Positions 1-6,990 of a DNA stretch of 11,847 bases are shown here, piece by piece. The stretch lies in NCBI GenBank assembly GCA_903933395.1, contig CAIZKA010000014.1, positions 1-11,847 of the forward strand, given 5' to 3'. Made by a program: the position numbers and the translations under genes. The notes beneath the pieces are model-generated. The model was not told the DNA's origin. It saw only the letters and a program-made list of their open reading frames with translations, and did no database searches. Numbering within the stretch: position 1 is the first letter of the stretch; each line of letters opens with the position of its first letter. Source of the DNA: an uncultured beta proteobacterium. GTDB lineage: Bacteria > Pseudomonadota > Gammaproteobacteria > Burkholderiales > Rhodocyclaceae.

Positions 1-1123
1 AGTCGTAGGGCTTGCCGTCGGCGCCCCACATCTTGCCGCCGCCGCGGATCATGGCCGGCATCGAGGCGTCGACGATGACATCGTTGGGCGAATGGAAGTT
101 GGTGATGCCCTTGGCCGAATCCACCATCGCCAGGCGCGGGCGGTGCTCCTGGCAGGCGTGCAGATCGCGCTCGATCTCGTCGCGCAGCGACTCGGGCAGG
201 GTCTTGATCTTGTCGTAGAGGTTGACCATGCCGTTGTTGACGTTGACGCCGATTTCCTCGAACAGCTTGGCATGCTTTTCGAAGGCCTCCTTGTAGTAGA
301 TCTTGACGCAATGGCCGAAGACGATCGGGTGCGAGACCTTCATCATGGTCGCCTTGACGTGCAGCGAGAACAGCACGCCGGCCTCGCGGCAATCCTCCAG
401 CTCGCGTTCGTAGAACTCGCACAGCGCCTTCTTGCTCATGAACATGCTGTCGATCACCTCGCCGGCCAGCAAGCTGAGCTTGGGCTTGAGCACGATGGTC
501 TTGCCGCTTTTGGTGACGAGTTCCATCTTGACGTCGCGCGCCTTGTCGAGCGTCATCGACTTCTCGCCGTGGTAGAAGTCGCCGTGATGCATGTGCGAAA
601 CATGGGTCTGCGACCACTGCTTCCACTCGCTCATCGAATGCGGGTTCTTGCGCGCGTATTCCTTGACTGCCCGCGGTGCGCGGCGGTCGGAATTGCCTTC
701 ACGCAGCACCGGATTGACGGAACTGCCGATGCACTTGCCGTAGCGCACTTTGAGCTTCTTGTCCTCGTCGGTCTTCGGGTCCTCCGGGTAGTCGGGAATC
801 TTGAAGCCTTTCGACTGCAGTTCGCGCACGCAGGTCATCAACTGGGCGACCGAGGCGCTGATGTTGGGCAGCTTGATGATGTTGGTGTCCGGATCCTGGG
901 TCAGGCGCCCCAGTTCGCCGAGGTTGTCGGGGACTTTCTGTTCGGCGGTGAGGCACTCGGAAAATTCGGAGAGGACCCGGGTCGCGACGGAAATGTCGCA
1001 GCCGACGACGTCGACACCCGCCGGCGCGGTGAACGCCTTGATGATGGGCAGGAAGGAATACGTCGCCAGCAGCGGCGCCTCGTCGGTAAGCGTGTAGATG
1101 ATCTTGGATTTGCCTGCGGCCAT
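1..1123 (-). CDS. icd: NADP-dependent isocitrate dehydrogenase, monomeric type (C-terminal half beyond window)
   Basis: Catalyses oxidative decarboxylation of isocitrate to 2-oxoglutarate with NADP in the cytoplasmic TCA cycle. The frame reads without a stop from ATG at 1123 to the window edge, giving 374 residues of a family of about 740, so it is cut by the window and not broken. The start is preceded by AAGGGG at good spacing. Family blocks are clear: KLPNISASV at residues 84-92, YGKCIGSSVNPVLREGNSDR at 128-147, and SPNDVIVDASMPA at 345-357. Residues S134, N137, R141, R147, K257 and D352 fall, at a constant offset of two, where I recall the isocitrate and metal ligands of the Azotobacter vinelandii enzyme. 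The sequence is unrelated to the dimeric E. coli-type Icd. It is divergent from the S4/ylqF pair. Family assignment is firm; nothing can be said of the second half. Confidence 0.95.
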   Translation of the reverse strand, partial: MAAGKSKIIYTLTDEAPLLATYSFLPIIKAFTAPAGVDVVGCDISVATRVLSEFSECLTAEQKVPDNLGELGRLTQDPDTNIIKLPNISASVAQLMTCVRELQSKGFKIPDYPEDPKTDEDKKLKVRYGKCIGSSVNPVLREGNSDRRAPRAVKEYARKNPHSMSEWKQWSQTHVSHMHHGDFYHGEKSMTLDKARDVKMELVTKSGKTIVLKPKLSLLAGEVIDSMFMSKKALCEFYERELEDCREAGVLFSLHVKATMMKVSHPIVFGHCVKIYYKEAFEKHAKLFEEIGVNVNNGMVNLYDKIKTLPESLRDEIERDLHACQEHRPRLAMVDSAKGITNFHSPNDVIVDASMPAMIRGGGKMWGADGKPYD

Positions 1124-1203
1124 TGCTGTCCCCTTGCTTTTGGATTGTTGTTCGGTTGTGTCGAACGCATCGCCCGCTGAACCGGCGATCCGGTGCAGGA
1201 CGT

Positions 1204-1234
1204 ATTTTAGGGGCCCCGGCGCGTTTGCGGTGAA
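1204..1234 (-). promoter_or_regulatory. weak candidate promoter for icd
   Basis: On the minus strand a TAAAAT hexamer (1209-1204) could be a -10 box, with TTCACC (1234-1229) as -35. The 19-base spacer is long and the -35 matches only four of six positions. It would give a leader of roughly 75 bases. The leader contains a small inverted repeat, GTTCG/CGAAC, at 1150-1166. This is a guess from position and one good hexamer. Confidence 0.25.
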
Positions 1235-1255
1235 GCCCGGCGGGTAGCAGGCGGC

Positions 1256-1261
1256 TATAAT
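1256..1261 (+). promoter_or_regulatory. candidate -10 box for the S4 protein/ylqF operon
   Basis: A perfect TATAAT hexamer lies just before the first plus-strand gene, in the divergent gap with icd. No convincing -35 is found at 16-18 bases; the nearest TTG-containing hexamer (1225-1230) is too far away. A start of transcription near 1268 would leave a leader of 20-40 bases. It would also make TTG 1273 an unlikely translation start, because it would lie almost at the 5' end. Confidence 0.45.
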
Positions 1262-1290
1262 TCCCGACTACCTTGATCAATCTTTCACCG

Positions 1291-1611
1291 ATGGTGCCCG
1301 AGGATCACTTGACCATTCATCGTTTCCCCCTTCAGGGCGAATTCATCGAACTGAACCTCCTCCTCAAGCTGCTGGGCCTGGCGCCTTCCGGCGGCGCGGC
1401 CAAGGCGCTGATCGCCGAAGGCGCCGTGACCGTGGATGGCGAGGCGGAAGCCCGCATCCGCCGCAAGCTGCGGGCGGGCCAGGTGGTGCGCCTGGCCGGG
1501 GATGAGATCCACATCGACGGCGAGGCCGCCATAAACATGGAGCCGCGCAAGCGGCGAACCGCAGTCACCCCTTCCCCCGGGGAAGGGGCTGGGGAAAAGG
1601 CCGTCAAATGA
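1291..1611 (+). CDS. small S4-domain RNA-binding protein (YbcJ-like)
   Basis: A predicted RNA-binding protein with a single S4 fold, probably acting on ribosomal or ribosome-associated RNA. The core runs from LNLLLKLLGLAPSGGAAKAL through EGAVTVDGE to RKLRAGQVVRLAGDEI, the usual alpha-L layout of YbcJ/RqcH-neighbour type S4 proteins. Family members are often about 70 residues; this one is 106 because of an extra basic tail (MEPRKRR) followed by a peptide encoded by an interspersed repeat (1568-1588). The start is uncertain. ATG 1291 has no ribosome site, while TTG 1309 has GAGG five bases upstream and would remove six residues. TTG 1273 is the longest option but lies too close to the predicted transcript start. 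The stop overlaps the ylqF start (ATGA, 1608-1611), suggesting translational coupling with a ribosome-assembly GTPase, which fits an RNA-binding role. Confidence 0.85.
   Translation: MVPEDHLTIHRFPLQGEFIELNLLLKLLGLAPSGGAAKALIAEGAVTVDGEAEARIRRKLRAGQVVRLAGDEIHIDGEAAINMEPRKRRTAVTPSPGEGAGEKAVK
1568..1588. repeat. palindromic interspersed repeat inside the end of the S4 gene
   Basis: CCCCTTCCCC, one C, then GGGGAAGGGG form a perfect inverted repeat with 10-base arms, followed by a partial copy CTGGGGAAAAGG to 1600. The unit resembles the C-rich/G-rich palindromes scattered through many proteobacterial genomes, whose translation gives peptides like PSPGEGAGE. Here it supplies codons for the last residues of the S4 protein and ends about 8 bases before the ylqF start. 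The structure is seen directly; membership of a genome-wide family is from memory and not tested. Confidence 0.7.
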
Positions 1612-2507
1612 CCATACAGTGGTTCCCCGGCCATATGACTTCGGCGCGCAGGAAGGCGGCCGAGACCATGGCGCTGACCGACGTGGTGATCGAGGTCTGC
1701 GACGCGCGCCTGCCCGAGGCCAGCAGCAACCCGATGATCCGCGAGCTGCGTCTGCACCGCCAGCGCCCCTGCCTCAAGCTGCTGAACAAGTCCGACCTCG
1801 CCGACCCGGCGGTGACCCAGGCCTGGCTCGATTATTACAACAGCCAGCCCGGGGTCAAGGCGGTGGCGATTTCGAGCAAGAAGCCGGGCGAGGCGGCGCG
1901 CGTGCCGGGCCTGTGCAAGGGCCTGGCGCCGCACCGCAACGACGGCATCAAGCCGCTGCGCATGCTGATCATGGGCATTCCCAATGTCGGCAAATCGACC
2001 CTGATGAACGCGCTGCTCAAGCGCCGCGTCGCCGCCGTCGGCGACGAGCCGGCGGTGACCAAGTCACAGATGTGCATCGACCTGGGGCCCACCATGAGCA
2101 TCACCGACACGCCGGGCCTGATGTGGCCGAAGATCAAACACGACAGCGACGGCTTCATGCTCGCCGCCAGCCACGCCATCGGCCGCAATGCGGTGATCGA
2201 TTCTGAAGTGGCGATATTCCTCGCCGGCCTGCTGCTGCAGCACTACCCGGCGCTGCTCGCCGAACGCTACGGCATCGACGTTAGCAAAATGGACGGCGTC
2301 GGCGTGGTCGAGGCCGTGGCGAAGAAGCGCGGCTGCATCGTCAAGGGCCGCCGCGGCGGCGAACTCGACCTGGAAAAGGCAGGGATGATCCTGCTCACCG
2401 ATTATCGCGGCGGCAAGCTCGGCCGCGTCAGCCTGGAAAGCCCGGCGAGCCGTGCGGCCATGCTGGCGGCCAGCGAAGCCGCGCCCGCGCCGCCTGCGGC
2501 AGAATAG
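1608..2507 (+). CDS. ylqF: ribosome biogenesis GTPase YlqF/RbgA
   Basis: A circularly permuted GTPase that in Bacillus helps mature the large ribosomal subunit. The G motifs appear in permuted order: NKSD (G4) at residues 60-63, then GIPNVGKST (G1) at 123-131, then DTPG (G3) at 167-170. The N-terminal WFPGHM at 5-10 is characteristic of the family. At 299 residues the length is normal for the family. The C-terminal domain (about 200-285) matches the RNA-binding part and ends in an Ala/Pro-rich tail that looks unstructured. The start overlaps the stop of the S4 gene by ATGA, so the two are probably translated from one message. E. coli lacks this protein, whereas many betaproteobacteria carry it. 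Family call is very secure; its exact role in this organism is inferred from Bacillus. Confidence 0.95.
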   Translation: MTIQWFPGHMTSARRKAAETMALTDVVIEVCDARLPEASSNPMIRELRLHRQRPCLKLLNKSDLADPAVTQAWLDYYNSQPGVKAVAISSKKPGEAARVPGLCKGLAPHRNDGIKPLRMLIMGIPNVGKSTLMNALLKRRVAAVGDEPAVTKSQMCIDLGPTMSITDTPGLMWPKIKHDSDGFMLAASHAIGRNAVIDSEVAIFLAGLLLQHYPALLAERYGIDVSKMDGVGVVEAVAKKRGCIVKGRRGGELDLEKAGMILLTDYRGGKLGRVSLESPASRAAMLAASEAAPAPPAAE

Positions 2508-2531
2508 TCGCATAGGCCGCCGCGCCTTATT

Positions 2532-2541
2532 GGTCATGACC
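2532..2541. promoter_or_regulatory. palindrome GGTCATGACC upstream of the SDR gene, possible operator
   Basis: A perfect 10-base palindrome sits in the 48-base gap between ylqF and the dehydrogenase, ending just before the ribosome site GAAAGGA (2544-2550). Half-sites GGTC/GACC occur in operators of several fatty-acid regulators (for example FadR-type GGTC-N-GACC), but here the spacing differs by one base. A short palindrome can arise by chance. Confidence 0.25.
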
Positions 2542-2555
2542 CTGAAAGGATTTTC

Positions 2556-3329
2556 ATGAGCGTCAAACAACTTTTCGATCTCACCGGCAAGGTCGCCATC
2601 ATCACCGGCGGCTCACGCGGGCTGGGCCTGCAGATGGCCGAAGCGCTCGGCGAAATGGGCGCCCGCCTCGCCATCACGGCGCGCAAGGCCGACGAACTGG
2701 CCGCAGCGAAAGCGCATCTCGAAAAGCAGGGCACCGAGGTGCTCACCGTGGTGAACGACCTGTCGCAGTTCGACCGGATTCCCGATCTCGTCGGCCAGGT
2801 ACTGGAGCACTTCGGCGGGATCGACATCCTGGTGAACAATGCCGGGGCCACCTGGGGGGCGCCAGCCGAGGACTACCCCTTCGAGGCATGGATGAAAGTC
2901 ATCAACCTCAACGTCAATGGCATGTTCTTCCTGACCCAGGAGGTCGGCAGGCGCGCCTTCATTCCGCAGCGCTCGGGCAAAATTATCGTCACCGCCTCGA
3001 TTTCCGGTCTGCGCGGCAACCCGCCGAACATGCCGACCATCGCCTACAACGCCAGCAAGGGTGCCGACGTGAATTTCGTGCGCGCCCTGGCTACGGAATG
3101 GGGCAAGTACAACATCAACGTCAATGCCATCTGTCCCGGCTTCTTCCCCTCGAAGCTGGCCAACGGCCTGATCGACAAGCTGGGCGACCAGATCGTCGCC
3201 GGCACGCCGCTGGGCCGCATCGGCGGCGACGAGGACCTCAAGGGCCTGGTGGTACTGCTGGCGTCCGAAGCCGGGCGGCACATCTCCGGCCAGTCCATCG
3301 CCGTCGATGGCGGCAGCACCAGTTTTTGA
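2556..3329 (+). CDS. SDR family NAD(P)-dependent oxidoreductase
   Basis: A classical short-chain dehydrogenase/reductase of 257 residues, a normal length, cytoplasmic and probably interconverting a hydroxy- and ketoacyl compound. The Rossmann motif TGGSRGLG is at residues 17-24, NNAGA at 94-98, and the catalytic triad is S148, Y164 and K168 (YNASK). The C-terminal SIAVDGG at 247-253 is typical. R21 and the basic residues after strand 2 (TARK, 41-44) would fit NADPH, but cofactor choice is not certain. The start has a good ribosome site, GAAAGGA, five bases upstream. It begins a same-strand series with a medium-chain reductase, a phosphotransferase and an acyl-CoA dehydrogenase. In the P. putida levulinate operon an SDR (LvaD) reduces the 4-oxoacyl-CoA ahead of such a pair, so that is a possible role here. 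Substrate is unknown. Confidence 0.93.
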   Translation: MSVKQLFDLTGKVAIITGGSRGLGLQMAEALGEMGARLAITARKADELAAAKAHLEKQGTEVLTVVNDLSQFDRIPDLVGQVLEHFGGIDILVNNAGATWGAPAEDYPFEAWMKVINLNVNGMFFLTQEVGRRAFIPQRSGKIIVTASISGLRGNPPNMPTIAYNASKGADVNFVRALATEWGKYNINVNAICPGFFPSKLANGLIDKLGDQIVAGTPLGRIGGDEDLKGLVVLLASEAGRHISGQSIAVDGGSTSF

Positions 3330-3428
3330 AACTCCGCGCAAATCGCGAAACGGCAGAACAGGGGCCGGTGACGCCGTAGCGCCGGCGCCGACTCCTGCAA
3401 TCCAGCCGATCACAGGGAATTCGCCACC

Positions 3429-4424
3429 ATGGAGAAGAACCGGAAAATCGTCCTCGCCAGCCGCCCCGTCGCCTGGGTCGAGGAAAGCAATTTCCGCCTT
3501 GAGGAAAGCGACATCCCGCAACCCGGCGTCAACCAGGTGCTGGTGCGCAACCACTGGCTTTCGCTCGATCCCTACATGCGCGGCCGCATGTCGGACGCCA
3601 AATCCTATGCCGCGCCGGTCGCGATCGGCGACGCGATGATAGGCGGCACCGCCGGCGAAGTCGTGAAGTCGAATCATCCAGACTTCGTCCCCGGCGACAA
3701 GGTGGTCGGAGCGCTGGGCTGGCAGCTCTTCGGCGTCGCCGACGGCGGCGCGTTGCAGAAGGTCGATGTCAGCCTCATCCACCTGTCGGCCTGGCTGGGT
3801 CCGGTCGGCATGCCCGGCGTCACGGCCTGGGTCGGCCTGTTCGACATCTGCGCGCCCAAACCCGGCGACACCGTGGTGGTCACCGCCGCCTCGGGCGCGG
3901 TAGGCAGCGTCGTCGGCCAGTTGGCGAAAATCCACGGCGCGCGCGCCATCGGCATTGCCGGCGGCGCCGACAAGTGCCGCTACGTGACCGAGGAGCTCGG
4001 CTTCGACGCCTGCATCGACTACAAGGCCGGCAATCTGCGCGGCGACCTGAAAGCCGTCGCGCCCGCGGGCATCGACTGCCTGTTCGAGAACGTCGGCGGC
4101 GAGATTTTCGACACCCTGCTGACGCAGATGAAGCCCTTTTCACGCATTGCGCTGTGCGGCCTGATCTCGCAATACAACTCGGCGCCCTGGCCGATGCAGA
4201 ACATCAGCGCGGTGTTGATCAACCGTATAAAGCTGCAGGGATTCATCGTCTCCGACGACCTGAGCCGCTGGCCGCAGGCCCTGAAGGAACTGGCCGGCCA
4301 CGTCGCCACGGGGCGCATCAAGTTTCGCGAAAGCGTCGCCGACGGCCTCGCCGCCGCCCCGGCCGCCCTCATCAGCCTGTTTAAGGGCGGCAACTTCGGC
4401 AAACAGTTGGTGAAACTCGTCTAG
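3429..4424 (+). CDS. zinc-free MDR-family NADP-dependent oxidoreductase (enone/alkenal reductase, CurA/PTGR-like)
   Basis: A 331-residue medium-chain reductase of the leukotriene-B4 dehydrogenase/curcumin reductase type, which reduces the C=C bond of alpha,beta-unsaturated aldehydes and ketones with NADPH. Family marks are LSLDPYMRGRM at 44-54, GMPGVTAW at 127-134, and the nucleotide-binding AASGAVGSVVGQLAK at 153-167. The structural and catalytic zinc ligands of alcohol dehydrogenases are absent, as expected. The C-terminal GGNFGKQLVKL is typical. Ribosome site AGGGA lies about nine bases upstream. The gene follows the SDR after 99 bases and is followed after 2 bases by the phosphotransferase, so co-expression with the latter is very likely. 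An SDR plus enone reductase beside a 4-hydroxyacyl-type pathway suggests work on oxidised lipid fragments; this is inference. Confidence 0.92.
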   Translation: MEKNRKIVLASRPVAWVEESNFRLEESDIPQPGVNQVLVRNHWLSLDPYMRGRMSDAKSYAAPVAIGDAMIGGTAGEVVKSNHPDFVPGDKVVGALGWQLFGVADGGALQKVDVSLIHLSAWLGPVGMPGVTAWVGLFDICAPKPGDTVVVTAASGAVGSVVGQLAKIHGARAIGIAGGADKCRYVTEELGFDACIDYKAGNLRGDLKAVAPAGIDCLFENVGGEIFDTLLTQMKPFSRIALCGLISQYNSAPWPMQNISAVLINRIKLQGFIVSDDLSRWPQALKELAGHVATGRIKFRESVADGLAAAPAALISLFKGGNFGKQLVKLV

Positions 4425-4426
4425 CG

Positions 4427-5503
4427 ATGGCGGATAAATTCACCGGCACGCGTGCCGTGACCGGACAGGACGCCTTCGATACCGTGCGCCTCGCGGCATG
4501 GATGACGGCACACGTCGAGGGTTTTTTCGGCACGCTGCAGGTCGAGAAGTTCAAGGGCGGCCAGTCCAACCCGACCTATCGGCTCACGGCCGGCGGCCGC
4601 AAGTACGTATTGCGCCGCAAGCCCCCCGGCAAGCTGCTGCCCAGCGCCCACGCGGTCGACCGCGAATACAGGGTGATCTCGGCACTGTCCGGCAGCGACG
4701 TGCCGGTGCCGAAGACATACGCCCTGTGCGAGGACGATTCCGTCATCGGCACCATGTTCTTCATCATGGACTGCGTCGACGGCCGCATCATGTGGGACCC
4801 GGCGCTGCCGGGCATGAAGCCTGCGGAACGTGCCGCCATCTTCGACGAGATGAACCGCGTCATCGCCGCCCTGCACAGGGTCGACTACTCCGCCGTCGGG
4901 CTGGCCGGCTACGGAAAACCCGGCAGCTACTTCGCGCGCCAGATCGATCGCTGGAGCAAGCAGTACCGCGCCTCGCTATTGGTGACCGAGGAAAAGATCG
5001 AGGCCATGGACCAGCTCATCGAATGGCTGCCGCAGAACATCCCGGCGGGCGACGAGACCTCCATCGTGCATGGCGACTTCCGCCTCGACAACACGGTGTT
5101 CCACCCCGCCGAACCGCGCATGCTGGCGGTGCTCGACTGGGAGTTGTCGACACTGGGCCATCCGCTGGCCGACTTCGCCTATCACTGCATGAGCTGGCGC
5201 CTGTCGCCGGGCCAGTTCCGCGGCCTGGTCGGCTACGACCTTGCCGCGCTGGGCATTCCGTCCGAAGCCGGGTACGTCGCCGCCTACTGCGAGCGCACCG
5301 GCCGCGCCCCGATTCCGCCGCGCGACTGGGAGTTCTACATGGCCTTCAACATGTTTCGCCTCGCCGGCATCCTGCAGGGCATCATGGCACGCGCGCTGCA
5401 GGGCAATGCGTCGAGCGAGGAAGCCGTCGAAGCCGGCAAGCGCGCCCGGCCGCTCGCCGAGGAAGCCTGGCGCCAGGTCGAACGCCTGCTGGCCGATCAC
5501 TGA
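4427..5503 (+). CDS. APH-fold phosphotransferase family protein (ACAD10/11 N-domain-like, LvaA-like)
   Basis: A 358-residue kinase-fold protein of the aminoglycoside phosphotransferase superfamily, here almost certainly metabolic and not a resistance gene. Seen: nucleotide-loop-like GGQSNPTY at 44-51, VLRRKPPG at 61-68 with the presumed ATP-binding lysine or arginine, the catalytic-loop HGDFRLDN at 215-222, and metal-binding VLDWELSTLGHPLADFAY at 235-252. These blocks match the subgroup fused to acyl-CoA dehydrogenases in animal ACAD10/ACAD11 and the free-standing LvaA of the P. putida levulinate operon, which phosphorylates the 4-hydroxyl of a 4-hydroxyacyl-CoA. The gene starts 2 bases after the reductase stop and is followed by an acyl-CoA dehydrogenase, the same pairing. 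No obvious ribosome site is seen, so translation is probably coupled. A small LvaB-like partner gene is not visible. Confidence 0.92.
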   Translation: MADKFTGTRAVTGQDAFDTVRLAAWMTAHVEGFFGTLQVEKFKGGQSNPTYRLTAGGRKYVLRRKPPGKLLPSAHAVDREYRVISALSGSDVPVPKTYALCEDDSVIGTMFFIMDCVDGRIMWDPALPGMKPAERAAIFDEMNRVIAALHRVDYSAVGLAGYGKPGSYFARQIDRWSKQYRASLLVTEEKIEAMDQLIEWLPQNIPAGDETSIVHGDFRLDNTVFHPAEPRMLAVLDWELSTLGHPLADFAYHCMSWRLSPGQFRGLVGYDLAALGIPSEAGYVAAYCERTGRAPIPPRDWEFYMAFNMFRLAGILQGIMARALQGNASSEEAVEAGKRARPLAEEAWRQVERLLADH

Positions 5504-5530
5504 AAGATCATGAAGCATCGCCGCAACTGC

Positions 5531-5597
5531 CGTCATTCCCGGCCTGCCCCGGAATCCAGATCGAACACTCTGGATTCCCGCTTTCGCGGGAATGACG
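5531..5597. repeat. CGTCATTCCCGC-type inverted repeat (double hairpin)
   Basis: Two arms, 5531-5560 and 5569-5597, are inverted copies flanking an 8-base spacer. Both begin (read inward) CGTCATTCCC and end GGAATCCAGA, differing in the middle. The right arm also folds on itself: ATTCCCGC, loop TTTC, GCGGGAAT. Read in one frame, this repeat gives the peptide VIPAKAGIQ, a well-known artefact in proteobacterial annotations. It lies in the 142-base gap between the phosphotransferase and the acyl-CoA dehydrogenase and may affect mRNA stability or read-through. It could be a remnant of a small non-autonomous element; no target duplication is obvious. Confidence 0.85.
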
Positions 5598-5645
5598 ATT
5601 GATTGCGACTTTGTAATTTCAGCTAACCCGTTACAAGGACACACC

Positions 5646-6881
5646 ATGGACTTCGACTACTCCCCCAAGGTCAGGGATTTGCAAAAGCGCCTCAGCGCTT
5701 TCATGGACGAGCACATCTATCCGAACGAGGAGGTGTTCGACAAGGAAGTCGCGGCCAACCGCGCCGCCGGCAATCCCTGGGTGCCGACTGCGATCATGGA
5801 ACAGTTGAAGGACAAGGCCCGCGCCGCCGGGCTGTGGAATCTCTTCCTGCCGCAATCCGAGCGCGGCGCCGGCCTCAGCAACCTCGAATACGCGCCTCTG
5901 TGCGAAATCATGGGCCGCTCGCACATCGCGCCGGAAGCCTTCAACTGCAACGCGCCCGACACCGGCAACATGGAGACAATCGAACGCTACGGCAACGACG
6001 CGCAGCGCCAGGAATGGCTGATGCCACTGCTGGCAGGGAAGATACGCTCTGCCTTCGCCATGACCGAGCCGGGCGTGGCGTCATCCGACGCCACCAACAT
6101 CGCCTCGCGCATCCAGCGAGTAAAAAGCGGTGACGGCGACCACTACCTGATCAACGGCCGCAAGTGGTGGATCTCCGGCGCGCCCGACCCGCGCTGCAAA
6201 ATCCTCATCTTCATGGGCAAGACCGACCCCGACAACCCTAGCCGCCACCAACAGCAGTCGATGGTGCTGGTGCCGATGGACACGCCGGGTGTCACCCGCG
6301 TGCGCCCGCTCAGCGTGTTCGGCTACGACCACGCGCCGCACGGCCACGGCGAACTCGACTTCAAGGACGTGCGGGTGCCCGTGTCCAACATCCTGCTCGG
6401 CGAAGGGCGCGGCTTCGAGATCGCCCAGGGGCGCCTGGGCCCGGGCCGCATCCACCACTGCATGCGCCTGATCGGACTGGCCGAGCGCGCGCTGGAACTG
6501 ATGTGCCGCCGGGCGCTGGCGCGCGTGGCCTTCCACAAACCGGTGGCCGACCAGGGCGTGACGCGCGAGCGCATCGCCGAGGCGCGCATCATGATCGATC
6601 AGGCACGCCTCCTGACGCTGAATGCCGCGTGGAAAATGGATACCGCCGGCAACAAGCTGGCGAAGCAGGAAATCGCCATGATCAAGGTGGCTGCGCCCAA
6701 CATGGCGCTGCAGGTCATCGACTGGGCCATGCAGGTGCATGGCGGCGGCGGCGTTTCGGACGACTTTCCACTGGCGGCGGCCTATGCCCACGCCCGTACC
6801 CTGCGCTTTGCCGACGGCCCCGACGAAGTGCATCGCAACGCCATCGCCAAGCAGGAACTGGCGCGCTACGCGGGCACCTAG
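5646..6881 (+). CDS. acyl-CoA dehydrogenase (ACAD10/11-like, LvaC-like)
   Basis: A 411-residue FAD-dependent acyl-CoA dehydrogenase. Seen: N-terminal helical domain (about 1-130), substrate/flavin motif AMTEPGVASSDATN at 138-151, KWWISGA at 173-179, beta domain to about 250, and the C-terminal helical domain with QVHGGGGV at 363-370. E394 in DGPDEVHR aligns with the usual catalytic glutamate. The N-terminal start, PKVRDLQKRLSAFMDEHIYP, is typical of the subgroup that pairs with APH-type phosphotransferases (ACAD10/11, LvaC). ATG 5646 is chosen because AAGGA lies 6 bases upstream; an in-frame extension to 5592 would run into the repeat and is not credible. In the paired systems the enzyme acts on the 4-phosphoacyl-CoA, eliminating phosphate to an enoyl-CoA. 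A plain fatty-acyl substrate cannot be excluded. Confidence 0.94.
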   Translation: MDFDYSPKVRDLQKRLSAFMDEHIYPNEEVFDKEVAANRAAGNPWVPTAIMEQLKDKARAAGLWNLFLPQSERGAGLSNLEYAPLCEIMGRSHIAPEAFNCNAPDTGNMETIERYGNDAQRQEWLMPLLAGKIRSAFAMTEPGVASSDATNIASRIQRVKSGDGDHYLINGRKWWISGAPDPRCKILIFMGKTDPDNPSRHQQQSMVLVPMDTPGVTRVRPLSVFGYDHAPHGHGELDFKDVRVPVSNILLGEGRGFEIAQGRLGPGRIHHCMRLIGLAERALELMCRRALARVAFHKPVADQGVTRERIAEARIMIDQARLLTLNAAWKMDTAGNKLAKQEIAMIKVAAPNMALQVIDWAMQVHGGGGVSDDFPLAAAYAHARTLRFADGPDEVHRNAIAKQELARYAGT

Positions 6882-6990
6882 AACGCGGCGGCGCCGCACC
6901 GTCAGCGCCGACTTCCGGCCGGCTCAGCGGTTGGCGTGCGGGGAGTATCTCCAGTAGTAGCCGGAGGGCAAATCAAATCGGCCGGGCTAG

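Noticed and set aside
92..1180. 362-codon open frame on the plus strand opposite icd
   Set aside because: Antisense shadow of a confidently identified gene; low-complexity composition (Ala, Val, Leu, His, Asp) typical of reversed GC-rich codons.
3418..3433. GAATTC followed by GCCACCATGG, resembling an EcoRI site joined to a eukaryotic start context
   Set aside because: It looks like a cloning junction, but the flanks are continuous, gene order is sensible and a bacterial ribosome site is present. In GC-rich DNA the match is plausibly chance.
2613..3935. 440-codon minus-strand open frame across the SDR and reductase genes
   Set aside because: Shadow frame caused by high GC. It spans two real genes and has no recognisable domain.
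4427..5503. Phosphotransferase as an aminoglycoside-resistance gene
   Set aside because: Shares only the fold. The sequence blocks and the acyl-CoA dehydrogenase partner fit the metabolic ACAD10/11-like subgroup.
5592..5645. 18-codon upstream extension of the acyl-CoA dehydrogenase
   Set aside because: Begins in the interspersed repeat, has no ribosome site, and the family N-terminus matches the ATG at 5646.
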